Assembly: GCA_905212085.1 (NCBI GenBank)
Contig: CAJMDF010000049.1
Span: 1-12,062 of the forward strand
Origin: an uncultured Clostridium sp.
GTDB lineage: Bacteria; Cyanobacteriota; Vampirovibrionia; Gastranaerophilales; Gastranaerophilaceae
DNA length: 12,062 nt
Direction: 5' to 3'
Made by a program: the position numbers and the translations under genes. The notes beneath the pieces were generated by a model. It made no database searches, was not told the DNA's origin, and was given only the letters and a program-made list of their open reading frames with translations. Shown one piece after another: positions 1 through 7,260 of the stretch; the stretch's first letter is position 1; each line of letters opens with the position of its first letter.

Positions 1-95
1 TTATTAATTTTATATCATACATTAAAACTATTTTGAGTCAAAAAAACATTGTAGTTTATGTTATATTATAGATATAACGAGCAAAGGTGCAAAAT

Positions 96-806
96 TTGAA
101 TAATAATAATTTAGAAATTAATACAGATAAATATAATGAAGATTTTAATACAGCTTTAGATATATATGAAAATTCATATCCGCATGATTATTTAATAAAT
201 TTATTAAAAAACGGTTCTATAGTCGAAAAACAAGCTGCAACTCTTAAAATCGATAAAATAAACAATAAAGAAGAAGCAAAAATCTTTATTGAAAACTTAA
301 CCGGATGCGACGGAAAAATTAGAGAAGCAGTATCTTTCAGATTAAAAGAATTTATTCCGCAAAATCCTGAATTTTTTAAAGATTATGCCCCAATAATTAT
401 TGACGCAATAATTGACATTAACGGCAATATTTGCAGAAATACAATAGATGCAATAAAAGATCTTAAACAATTTAAAGAATTTACTGACAATTTCTGCGAA
501 CTGCTTATTAAAAGAGCAAACGAGCTTATTGAACCAATAAAAAGTTTTGATATTCAAGATGGAAAATATAAAATTAACAAAGAAATATTCAAACTATACT
601 GGTATCTTGAAACAATATCTCAATTTTATCAATTCATTAATATAAAAGATTTAACTAAACTGCTAAATGAAACTAAAGATATTCAAGAGTACACCATAAG
701 AGAAAAAACTGCAAAAATTCTATCTAAATTTGAACACAACAAAGAACTATCTCTAATTAAAAGTAAATTAAAACAAGACCAAAACTATTATGTAAGAAGG
801 TTTTAG
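96..806 (+). CDS. HEAT-like alpha-solenoid protein, function unknown
   Basis: Hypothetical protein of about 236 residues, rich in Asn, Lys and Ile. From about residue 59 it reads as paired amphipathic helices in the style of HEAT repeats, for example the stretch with EEAKIFIENL and KIREAVSFRLKEFI, the helix APIIIDAIIDI, and the C-terminal pair IREKTAKILSKF / LSLIKSKLKQ. HEAT solenoids are protein-binding scaffolds; no catalytic motif, signal peptide or membrane segment is visible. Start choice: a GTG at 87 gives three more residues but abuts the only Shine-Dalgarno-like sequence (AAAGGTG, 83-89). A TTG at 96 lies six bases after it and is preferred. A weak promoter (TTGAGT 33-38, TATGTT 57-62, 18-base gap) may lie upstream. 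No terminator is evident after the stop. The CDS is solid; the fold is a pattern judgement and the exact start is uncertain. Confidence 0.75.
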   Translation: MNNNNLEINTDKYNEDFNTALDIYENSYPHDYLINLLKNGSIVEKQAATLKIDKINNKEEAKIFIENLTGCDGKIREAVSFRLKEFIPQNPEFFKDYAPIIIDAIIDINGNICRNTIDAIKDLKQFKEFTDNFCELLIKRANELIEPIKSFDIQDGKYKINKEIFKLYWYLETISQFYQFINIKDLTKLLNETKDIQEYTIREKTAKILSKFEHNKELSLIKSKLKQDQNYYVRRF

Positions 807-893
807 CCAAAATATATTAACTTTTATTAAGAAATTAATACAAAATATATACACTTTACGCAATTTTTAATTAATAATTTCCTTTATATAAGT

Positions 894-917
894 ACAAGGG
901 GAATTTACAAAGGGAAT
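894..917 (+). repeat. Tandem ACAARGGGAAT repeat in the leader of the first RHH gene
   Basis: Two near-identical 11-mers, ACAAGGGGAAT (894-904) and ACAAAGGGAAT (907-917), sit 13 bases apart just upstream of the ribosome-binding site of the RHH gene at 941. A third related copy, ACAAAGGGGAA (1179-1189), overlaps the ribosome-binding site of the second RHH gene. RHH proteins commonly bind short tandem operators and repress their own genes, so an operator role is possible. The purine-rich sequence could also simply be Shine-Dalgarno-like background. Confidence 0.4.
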
Positions 918-940
918 AGATAATTAAAAAGGAGAAAAAT

Positions 941-1129
941 ATGGCTAGAGTTCTAATATCAATGCCCGAAAGATTTTTAAACGAAATAGATCAAGTTGCA
1001 GGGAATGAAAATCGCACACGTTCTGAATTAATCAGAGAAGCTCTAAGAACTTATATGTATAGAAATCAAATCAGAAATACTCAAAGAGCAAACAAAAATG
1101 CAGAAATTTTAGATGCTCTTTTAAGTTAA
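941..1129 (+). CDS. Ribbon-helix-helix (CopG/Arc/MetJ-type) DNA-binding protein
   Basis: A 62-residue protein with a complete RHH fold pattern: a short basic strand ARVLISMP (2-9), helix A ERFLNEIDQVAGNEN (10-24), the turn RTRSEL, and helix B SELIREALRTYMYRN (28-42), followed by a polar tail (NQIRNTQRANKNAEILDALLS). RHH proteins dimerise, and the paired N-terminal strands enter the DNA major groove; typical roles are autorepression, antitoxin or metal-dependent repressor. No toxin gene lies next to it. The start is firm: AAAGGAG (928-934) is six bases before the ATG. The next gene encodes a shorter relative sharing the RSEL(I/V)xxxLxxY core, so the two look like a diverged tandem pair. The target is unknown. 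Confidence 0.88.
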   Translation: MARVLISMPERFLNEIDQVAGNENRTRSELIREALRTYMYRNQIRNTQRANKNAEILDALLS

Positions 1130-1195
1130 ATAAAATACACATATTAAACAATTAAAATAAAATTGAGTTATAATAATCACAAAGGGGAAAAGAAA

Positions 1196-1357
1196 ATGGA
1201 AAATACAGAATATATTATGTCTTCACTTGATGAATACTTTGAAATCTTAGATAGAGAAAACAAAAAACGCTCTGAATTAGTTGCTAAATCTTTAGTAAAA
1301 TACTTACAAAAATCTAAAGAAGCTACAAAATTTCAAACTCTTCAAGTAGCAAAATAA
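1196..1357 (+). CDS. Small diverged RHH-like protein
   Basis: A 53-residue protein. The frame is open from a TTG at 1163, but AAAGGGG (1181-1187) lies eight bases before the ATG at 1196, so that ATG is chosen. It aligns by eye with the preceding RHH protein: EYIMSSLDEYFEIL against VLISMPERFLNEI, then KKRSELVAKSLVKYLQ against RTRSELIREALRTYMY, with about four residues missing at the end of helix A. The strand has lost its basic character, so DNA contact is less certain; it may act as a heterodimer partner or modulator. A short A/T spacer of 66 bases separates it from the first RHH gene, and the terminator at 1433-1460 probably ends both. Lacking a search, the RHH label is moderate. Confidence 0.68.
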   Translation: MENTEYIMSSLDEYFEILDRENKKRSELVAKSLVKYLQKSKEATKFQTLQVAK

Positions 1358-1432
1358 CTCTAGTTATATTTAAAGGTCAAGGTCAATATTATTTTGGGAA
1401 AAGGAAAAATTTTATAGGGGAAAAAGAATTGT

Positions 1433-1462
1433 AAAAGTCTGTCATAATTGACAGACTTTTTT
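1433..1462 (+). terminator. Intrinsic terminator after the RHH gene pair
   Basis: A 12-bp stem (1433-1444 with 1449-1460, core GTCTGTCA/TGACAGAC), loop TAAT, and a U-run of six (1457-1462). It lies 75 bases after the stop of the second RHH gene and is oriented for the plus strand. Confidence 0.88.
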
Positions 1463-1480
1463 GTACTATAAATATGATAT

Positions 1481-1514
1481 AAAAAATGCGAGCTTGTCAC
1501 CAAACTCGCATTTT
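1481..1514 (-). terminator. Intrinsic terminator after tuf
   Basis: The stem AAAATGCGAG (1483-1492) pairs with CTCGCATTTT (1505-1514) across a 12-base loop. On the minus strand the hairpin ends in a run of six U (1486-1481), 24 bases past the tuf stop. It sits back-to-back with the plus-strand terminator at 1433-1462, insulating the convergent genes. Confidence 0.85.
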
Positions 1515-1537
1515 AAAATTATAATGTTGTATAAAAA

Positions 1538-2746
1538 TTATTCAATAATTTTGTCAACAACACCAGCACCAACTGTGTGGCCGCCTTCACGGATTGCAAA
1601 TCTCATACCTTCTTCGATTGCAACAGGAGCGATTAATTCAACTTCCATTACAACGTTATCACCAGGCATTACCATTTGACCGTCAAATTTGATTGAACCA
1701 GTTACGTCAGTTGTTCTGATATAGAACTGTGGTCTGTAACCTGGGAAGAATGGAGTATGACGTCCACCTTCTTCTTTAGTCAATACGTAAACGTTAGCTG
1801 TGAATTTTGTATGTGGGTGAATTGTACCTGGTTTTGCAAGTACTTGACCACGTTGGATTTCAGTTTTATCAATACCACGTAATAAAGCACCGATGTTATC
1901 ACCAGCTTGACCTTGGTCAAGAGATTTTCTGAACATTTCAACACCAGTAACTGTAGTTTTCTTAGTTTCGCCTAAACCAACTAATTCAACTTCGTCACCA
2001 ACTTTAACGATACCACGTTCAACTCTACCAGTTGCAACTGTACCACGACCAGTGATTGAGAATACGTCTTCTACTGGCATCAAGAATGGTTTGTCTAAAT
2101 CACGTTCTGGAGTTGGGAAGTAAGAATCGATTGCATCCATCAATTCCCAAATTTTATCAACCCATTTATCTTCACCACGTTTAATTGATGGGTTAGCTTG
2201 AGCAGCTTCTAGAGCTTTTAATGCTGAACCGTGGATGAATGGGATGTTATCTCCGTCGAATTCATATGAAGAAAGAAGTTCTCTAACTTCCATTTCAACT
2301 AATTCTAATAATTCAGGATCATCAACCATATCACATTTATTTAAGAATACAACTAAGTTAGGAACGCCAACCTGACGTGCTAACAAGATGTGTTCACGAG
2401 TTTGAGGCATAGCACCATCAGTAGCTGCAACTACAAGGATTGCACCGTCCATTTGAGCAGCACCTGTAATCATGTTTTTAACATAGTCAGCGTGGCCCGG
2501 GCAGTCAACGTGTGCATAGTGTCTAGCAGCAGTTTCATATTCTACGTGAGCTGTAGAAATTGTAATACCTCTTGCTTTTTCTTCAGGAGCAGCATCGATT
2601 TCATCGAATTTTTTCAATGCAGCTTGTCCTGCAGCAGCCAATACAGCTGTGATAGCTGCTGTTAATGTTGTTTTACCGTGGTCAACGTGGCCAATTGTAC
2701 CGATGTTAACGTGCGGTTTGGTACGTTCGTACTTTTCTCTTGCCAT
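1538..2746 (-). CDS. tuf: Translation elongation factor EF-Tu
   Basis: A 402-residue GTPase that carries aminoacyl-tRNA to the ribosomal A site. All G motifs are present: GHVDHGKT (19-26), switch I RGITIS with Thr62, DCPGHADY (81-88) with catalytic His85, NKCD (136-139) and GSAL (173-176). Domains 2 and 3 follow (ITGRGTVATGRVERG; GGRHTPFFPGYRPQFY). Compared with the E. coli protein there is an extra segment after GSALKALE (AAQANPSIKRGEDKWVDKI), a G-domain insertion seen in cyanobacterial/plastid and Thermus-type EF-Tu. The start is firm: AAAAAAGGAG with AGGAG (2760-2756) nine bases upstream. The gene is monocistronic, with its own consensus promoter and terminator, and is not in an rpsL-rpsG-fusA-tuf cluster here. 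Its nucleotide-exchange partner EF-Ts is encoded at 10945. Confidence 0.99.
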   Translation of the reverse strand: MAREKYERTKPHVNIGTIGHVDHGKTTLTAAITAVLAAAGQAALKKFDEIDAAPEEKARGITISTAHVEYETAARHYAHVDCPGHADYVKNMITGAAQMDGAILVVAATDGAMPQTREHILLARQVGVPNLVVFLNKCDMVDDPELLELVEMEVRELLSSYEFDGDNIPFIHGSALKALEAAQANPSIKRGEDKWVDKIWELMDAIDSYFPTPERDLDKPFLMPVEDVFSITGRGTVATGRVERGIVKVGDEVELVGLGETKKTTVTGVEMFRKSLDQGQAGDNIGALLRGIDKTEIQRGQVLAKPGTIHPHTKFTANVYVLTKEEGGRHTPFFPGYRPQFYIRTTDVTGSIKFDGQMVMPGDNVVMEVELIAPVAIEEGMRFAIREGGHTVGAGVVDKIIE

Positions 2747-2813
2747 GAGATTAATCTCCTTTTTTCTAGTTATACTACAATACTAATTTGGTATTTTAAG
2801 CCATACTATAACT

Positions 2814-2841
2814 ATAATATTTGCTCAATTTTTTTTGTCAA
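2814..2841 (-). promoter_or_regulatory. Sigma-70-type promoter of tuf
   Basis: On the minus strand a perfect -35 box TTGACA (2841-2836) is followed after 16 bases by TATTAT (2819-2814). This predicts a leader of about 60 bases before the tuf start codon. It is the best consensus -35 box noticed in the window, in keeping with high expression of EF-Tu. Confidence 0.75.
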
Positions 2842-2849
2842 TAACCAAT

Positions 2850-2872
2850 AAAAACTTAGCATTAGCAGTTTT
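2850..2872 (-). terminator. Weak possible terminator after the calpain-like gene
   Basis: A six-bp A/T-rich stem, AAAACT/AGTTTT (arms 2867-2872 and 2851-2856), with a 10-base loop and a short U-run on the minus strand, just past the calpain stop. The stem is too weak for a confident call; read-through into tuf is possible. Confidence 0.3.
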
Positions 2873-2877
2873 AAATA

Positions 2878-5208
2878 TTATAGATCAAATTCTTCTATAT
2901 AACCAAAAAAGGATTTAAAAGTTTCTCTTGAAACTGTTGTTATTTTTGAGGTATCCCAAGGATTGATTAAATATACATTATCTTTATCAGAGCCTTTTAT
3001 AGTATATGCATGGTGCTCTTGAAGCTTAAAACCTTCTTTACTTTTGTAGACTTTATTATCAAATATATTTAAATCTTTATTGGCTGACGCTACTGCTATA
3101 TGATTTGGCTTATTAAAATCATCTATTTGAGCATCTGTAATAGGTTTAAAAACTGATGAATAAAATTTTATAATATTTAAACCGCCCTTCCCTGTTAAAA
3201 TTTCATATGCTATAGCAGGATTATTTCCATCAAGATTATTTAACGGATTTATACCTCTTTTATCTGAGAAATATCTACCAATTGCAATTTCAAAAGCACG
3301 AACATCTGCATCGCCAGATGAAAATTCATTCAAGCCTTCTAATTCTTCTTGTGTAATTATATAAGATTTATTCGGGCCCTTCAAATTTACAATAATATTT
3401 CCTTTATCATCAAATTTTAAAGACTTATTTAAGATTTCTTTTCCTTTAGGAGTTTGAGAAATAGCTCTAATAGCTGCTAACAACCAACAATCACCAATTG
3501 AATTTTGCATGAAATCTTTATCTATTTGACCATTAGGCTTAATATACAACCCTTTATCATTTTCATTAATTCTTGAAACAAGATTGTCTATACACAAATT
3601 CAAATATTTTGGATTTACAAGACCTACTTGACGCATCTGAATATTTACCTCTTTATCAAAATTCCCAACAAAATCATCTAAAAATACTCCTTCTGAGACA
3701 GCTTTTTCTTTCAAAGCATTTTTTATAATTGATAAATAGTTAACTCTTTCTTTTTTAGAAAGTCCTATTTCTCTCATAATTGCAGATGCTAGAGTTTCAC
3801 CATTATTATATTCATATGCTTGTAGAACACTCTCAATATTCTCTGAGGATATTTGTTTCATATGTTCAGAAAATAATTTAGATGTAGTTGGAATTATACC
3901 CATCTTTTTTGCAGACAAATCTTGCGCAAGTTGAGATGCAAGCTTACTTTCCATTGAAACCTTTTGACCATTTACAAACTTTGTTTCACATATTAATTGT
4001 CCAGATTTTGAATACTCCTTTCCTGTAATAATATTATCTTTTTTAATAAATGATTTAATTAGCTTTCCTTCAGGAGAATAAGCTAAAAACTTATAATCAT
4101 CATTTGATTTACTTTTTTCATATAACTCTACAGTACCATTTTTCAAAGTTTTTCGATATTTTACATTTTTATTATTTAAATCTTTAATATTATAATCACC
4201 ATTAGCCTTTTTTGAAACTCTATATTTTGTTAAAGGATAGTTTTCATCAATGGACTCCTGCAAAGGTAAAAACACTTCACTTCCAGCTTTTAAAGGGATA
4301 CCCTCATTCCCGAATTCAAGAGCTTTACAAACTTCGTTAATTTCACCCTTAGAAGGTTTTTTATTCCCTAAATTTATCAAATATTCTTTTGCTAAATTCC
4401 AATAAGTAGTATCTTTATCAAGAACTATTGTCTCATAATTATCAAAAAAACCTTTTGGCATTCTATAAGCTTTTTTACTACCCCATTGATAATATCTTAT
4501 TTCAAATTTGCGGTCTACATTTAAATCTTCAGGAGAAATATCGTATAAAAATTCTTGTCCTATTTTTACTTTTTCTCCTACTATAAAATAATTATTCTTT
4601 GCTGCTTTTGAATTTAAATCTTTAAAGCTCTTCATCGCAGAATCTTTTTTATTATTATGAAAAACTCTTTTATAAGTATCTGAAAAACTTTCACGATTTT
4701 TAGCATAAGTTATAATATTACCATCCTCATCAATCGGAATATTAAATTCATGCTCATCTTTTAATAAAGTAATAGAAGCTATTTTATTACCATTAAAATT
4801 TTTTGTATATTTTCTTCCATCAGATAATGTTGTCACAATACTTACAGGATTTTCATTCCCTTCATCATAAGTATACTCAACAACATCAAAAAGTCCCTGA
4901 CCTTTGTCAATAGATTTTTTCAAAATCCTATGCGATTGATCATAATAAGAAGTTATAGCCCCTTCTTTTATTACTAATTCATTATCCTCAGTTTTTGAAA
5001 CTCTACTATGCTGCTCCTCATTGGATTTTATCCCATCCAAATATGCATCAATTTCATCTTGACTGCAAATATGATCATTATTTTTATCAATTTTATTAAA
5101 TAAAGAAATAGATTCTGGATCCTTCATCTGGGATAATTTTGCCCCATCTGATAATTGAAAATTAACTTTTCCGATCTTATTATTGTTTTTATCTAAATTA
5201 AAATCCAT
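2878..5208 (-). CDS. EF-hand / LysM-like / calpain (peptidase C2) multidomain protein
   Basis: A 776-residue protein. The frame is open to a TTG at 5265, but AGGTG (5218-5214) sits five bases before the ATG at 5208, and the longer start lacks a site. Order: an EF-hand-like loop DKNNDHICSQDE at about 41-52, with acidic or Asn ligands at positions 1, 3, 5 and 12; beta-rich segments resembling YD/MORN-like repeats at about 85-165; a LysM-like stretch at about 266-316 (TTYWNLAKEYL ... IPLKAGSEVFLP); more short repeats (YSPEGKLIKSF, YSKSGQLICETKF); a helical linker; then a calpain-type cysteine protease core. Catalytic triad by motif: Cys574 in NSIGDCWLLAAI, His733 in HHAYTIKGSD, Asn749 in INPWD. 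All three are intact, so an active protease is likely. No signal peptide is seen; substrate and location are unknown. The gene appears monocistronic, lying between the nusA terminator and the tuf promoter. Confidence 0.9.
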   Translation of the reverse strand: MDFNLDKNNNKIGKVNFQLSDGAKLSQMKDPESISLFNKIDKNNDHICSQDEIDAYLDGIKSNEEQHSRVSKTEDNELVIKEGAITSYYDQSHRILKKSIDKGQGLFDVVEYTYDEGNENPVSIVTTLSDGRKYTKNFNGNKIASITLLKDEHEFNIPIDEDGNIITYAKNRESFSDTYKRVFHNNKKDSAMKSFKDLNSKAAKNNYFIVGEKVKIGQEFLYDISPEDLNVDRKFEIRYYQWGSKKAYRMPKGFFDNYETIVLDKDTTYWNLAKEYLINLGNKKPSKGEINEVCKALEFGNEGIPLKAGSEVFLPLQESIDENYPLTKYRVSKKANGDYNIKDLNNKNVKYRKTLKNGTVELYEKSKSNDDYKFLAYSPEGKLIKSFIKKDNIITGKEYSKSGQLICETKFVNGQKVSMESKLASQLAQDLSAKKMGIIPTTSKLFSEHMKQISSENIESVLQAYEYNNGETLASAIMREIGLSKKERVNYLSIIKNALKEKAVSEGVFLDDFVGNFDKEVNIQMRQVGLVNPKYLNLCIDNLVSRINENDKGLYIKPNGQIDKDFMQNSIGDCWLLAAIRAISQTPKGKEILNKSLKFDDKGNIIVNLKGPNKSYIITQEELEGLNEFSSGDADVRAFEIAIGRYFSDKRGINPLNNLDGNNPAIAYEILTGKGGLNIIKFYSSVFKPITDAQIDDFNKPNHIAVASANKDLNIFDNKVYKSKEGFKLQEHHAYTIKGSDKDNVYLINPWDTSKITTVSRETFKSFFGYIEEFDL

Positions 5209-5302
5209 TACCACACCTATATTAATAACTACACTAAAACTATCTATCGTAATATCAGAAAACAATCTTTAAACTTTTGGGAATAACTTTACAATTATTT
5301 AC

Positions 5303-5342
5303 AAAAAAAAAGACCGTAATAACTAATATTACGATCTTTTTT
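5303..5342 (-). terminator. Intrinsic terminator after nusA
   Basis: An inverted repeat with core CGTAAT/ATTACG (5315-5320 and 5328-5333), loop of seven, extended by AGA/TCT and long A/T runs. Read on the minus strand the 5314/5334 pair is a G-U wobble and the U-tail has about nine bases. Read on the plus strand the same position is an A-C mismatch. The hairpin is therefore built for minus-strand transcripts, i.e. the end of rimP-nusA. Confidence 0.87.
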
Positions 5343-5366
5343 AACATTATTCGCTTTAAGCTTAAA

Positions 5367-6602
5367 TTATTCTTCTGATTCTGAAGATTCTTCTGCAGCA
5401 TCCTCATGAAAATCTTCTTCATCCAATGCTTGTTGATTCATTTCTTCTTCAATTTCTTGTTGCAATTCATCAACATCTTCTTCTTGATCTTCATAATTTT
5501 CTTCTGCAGGTTCTTCATAATTAGATATATTTTGAGCTTCTGCTTTTTCCATTTGAGATACACTCTTAATATCTATTTTCCAACCTGTCAATTTATGAGC
5601 AAGTCTTACATTTTGACCTTCACGACCAATTGCAAGGCTCAACTGATCATCAGGTACTACTACCATTGCATCATGTGCATATTCATCATCTTGTAAAATA
5701 TCAACAGAAACTACTCTTGCTGGAGAGAGTGCATTTACAATATATTCTACAGGGTCTTCAGAATATCTTACAATATCAATCTTTTCATTTTTTAATTCTG
5801 AAACAATAGTCTGAATTCTGCTTCCGCGAGGCCCGATACAAGCACCTACAGAATCTACTTCAGGATCATTTGACCAAACTGCAATTTTTGTTCTGTAACC
5901 TGCTTCTCTTGAAATTGATTTAATTTCAACAATACCGTCTTCTATTTCAGGAACTTCTAATTCAAATAATTCTCTTACAATCTCAGCATGAGCATGAGAT
6001 ACAATTACTTGAGGTAATCTTGTTGTTTCTTTTACATTAAGCACAAAAACCCTTATTCTATTCCCTGGTTTGTAATATTCACCTGGGATTTGTTCCTTTT
6101 GCGGCATAATTGCATCTGTTTTACCAATATTAACAATTACATTACGATTTTCTACTCGTTGGATAATACCTGTAGTAAGAGTACCTTTCTTTTCCATAAA
6201 TTCTTGTAATACAAGATTTCTTTCAGCTTCTCTTATACGTTGAGTAATAACTTGTTTTGCTGATTGAGCAGCAATACGGCCAAACTGTTCCGGTGTAACT
6301 TCAATTTTAATTTCATCTCCGACTTCAACATCCTCTGCGATTTCTTTTGCATCCGCTAAAGTTATTTGAGTATCAGGATCTTCTACATTATCTACAACTA
6401 ATTTTGTTCTGAATACACCTATTTCACCTGATTGTTCATCTAAAATTGCCTCAATATTTGTAGCTTCTTTAATATGCATATGTTTTTTATATGCTGCAAC
6501 CATTGCATCACAAAGAGATGCTATTAAGACATCTTTTGCAATTCCTCTTTCTCTTTCCAATTCTTCACAAGCTTCAAATAATGCTGTTCCGATTTTAATC
6601 AT
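5367..6602 (-). CDS. nusA: Transcription termination/antitermination factor NusA
   Basis: A 411-residue RNA polymerase-binding protein that promotes pausing and hairpin-dependent termination and takes part in rRNA antitermination. Domains in order: N-terminal RNAP-binding domain (about 1-130), S1 domain (about 139-202, GIIQRVENRNVIVNIGKTDAIMP), KH1 with GPRG (257-260), and KH2 with GREG (326-329, LAIGREGQNVRLAHKLTGW). The tail (about 352-411) is highly acidic, mostly Glu/Asp/Gln, and replaces the AR1/AR2 repeats found in E. coli NusA. The start has AAAGGA seven bases upstream. It follows rimP by 35 bases without a terminator, so they form one operon. A terminator directly after nusA replaces the usual downstream ylxR/infB genes. 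Confidence 0.98.
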   Translation of the reverse strand: MIKIGTALFEACEELERERGIAKDVLIASLCDAMVAAYKKHMHIKEATNIEAILDEQSGEIGVFRTKLVVDNVEDPDTQITLADAKEIAEDVEVGDEIKIEVTPEQFGRIAAQSAKQVITQRIREAERNLVLQEFMEKKGTLTTGIIQRVENRNVIVNIGKTDAIMPQKEQIPGEYYKPGNRIRVFVLNVKETTRLPQVIVSHAHAEIVRELFELEVPEIEDGIVEIKSISREAGYRTKIAVWSNDPEVDSVGACIGPRGSRIQTIVSELKNEKIDIVRYSEDPVEYIVNALSPARVVSVDILQDDEYAHDAMVVVPDDQLSLAIGREGQNVRLAHKLTGWKIDIKSVSQMEKAEAQNISNYEEPAEENYEDQEEDVDELQQEIEEEMNQQALDEEDFHEDAAEESSESEE

Positions 6603-6637
6603 AATATTATCCTTTCATATTTTAAATTATTTCATTA

Positions 6638-7120
6638 TTAATCTATATACAATTTTGCTGATTGAATATTATTTTTGGGGATTTGTAATTCTTTACCATC
6701 ATCAAACCTAAAAAATTTTAAACCTTCATTTTCATCATAATCAAGAATTTCACCTTTAAAAATTTTCTCAGTTTCTCCCTCTAAAGGTTCTTTTAATTTT
6801 AAACTAATTCTTCTGCCATTAAATATTACAAATTCTTTTTCTGATTTGAACTTTCTTTCTAACCCCGGAGATGAAACCTCTAAATAATATTTTACAGGGA
6901 TTAATTCATCCAAAAAATCTGACAAACTCCTTGTCACGTTTTCACAATCATCCAAAGTCACTTCTTTATCTTTTGAATATAAATAAATTCGCAAAAACCA
7001 CCTGTGATTTTCTTTGACAAATTCTATTTCAATAGGAATATAACCGAAACGCATGGCTGTATTTTCTATCAACGGTGTAATTTTTTCTAAGACATCATGT
7101 CTGTTAATTTCCTGTTTCAT
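6638..7120 (-). CDS. rimP: Ribosome maturation factor RimP
   Basis: A 160-residue 30S-subunit assembly factor, of normal length for the family. The N-terminal domain carries the family signature around YYLEVSSPGLERKF (78-91); the C-terminal part (about 95-160, GRRISLKLKEPL ... KGEILDYDE ... IPKNNIQSAKLYI) matches the SH3-like barrel. RimP binds the pre-30S particle and helps S12 and the central pseudoknot region mature. The ATG has TAAGGT about eight bases upstream. It is the first gene of rimP-nusA; its leader contains both a promoter and an intrinsic terminator (see 7121-7207), which suggests attenuation. Confidence 0.97.
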   Translation of the reverse strand: MKQEINRHDVLEKITPLIENTAMRFGYIPIEIEFVKENHRWFLRIYLYSKDKEVTLDDCENVTRSLSDFLDELIPVKYYLEVSSPGLERKFKSEKEFVIFNGRRISLKLKEPLEGETEKIFKGEILDYDENEGLKFFRFDDGKELQIPKNNIQSAKLYID

Positions 7121-7207
7121 AAAATAAACCTTACCCTTTCTTGAAACCCTATTAGATAAAAAAGAACGGGGGTTCCCGTTCTTTTTTTGAATGACAATAC
7201 TGTCGAT
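7121..7207 (-). promoter_or_regulatory. rimP-nusA leader with an internal terminator (candidate attenuator)
   Basis: A transcript starting from the promoter at 7242-7214 would begin near 7207 and run about 87 bases to the rimP ATG. It would carry a small GACA/TGTC hairpin (loop GTAT) and then a strong terminator hairpin (7158-7188). Downstream, GGGUU (7149-7145) can pair with AACCC (7174-7170) in the loop and 3' arm of the terminator, a short candidate antiterminator. Because NusA itself enhances hairpin termination, feedback control of its own operon is a natural reading, but it is inference. Confidence 0.45.
7158..7188 (-). terminator. Intrinsic terminator between the coiled-coil gene and rimP
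   Basis: The seven-bp G+C-containing stem GAACGGG/CCCGTTC (7164-7170 and 7175-7181) with a four-base loop, flanked by A and T runs; the minus-strand U-tail is six bases (7163-7158). It would end the coiled-coil mRNA, and it also lies inside the rimP-nusA leader if the promoter at 7214-7242 is used. Confidence 0.9.
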
Positions 7208-7213
7208 GAATTT

Positions 7214-7242
7214 ATTATAAATTACATATATATAAAAGTAAA
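7214..7242 (-). promoter_or_regulatory. Sigma-70-type promoter upstream of rimP-nusA
   Basis: The minus strand shows TTTACT (7242-7237), a 17-base spacer and a perfect TATAAT (7219-7214), immediately downstream of the coiled-coil stop codon. An alternative overlapping pair, TTGTAA-18-TATATA, is also present. No comparable promoter lies between the terminator at 7158-7188 and the rimP start. Confidence 0.65.
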
Positions 7243-7260
7243 GTTGTTTGTTACAATATG

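Noticed and set aside
941..1357. Toxin-antitoxin module from the RHH gene
   Set aside because: The second protein looks like a diverged RHH relative and not a known toxin family, and no toxin gene flanks the pair.
5209..5265. Upstream TTG start for the calpain-like gene
   Set aside because: No ribosome-binding site before it, whereas the ATG at 5208 has AGGTG at good spacing; the extra residues show no signal-peptide pattern.
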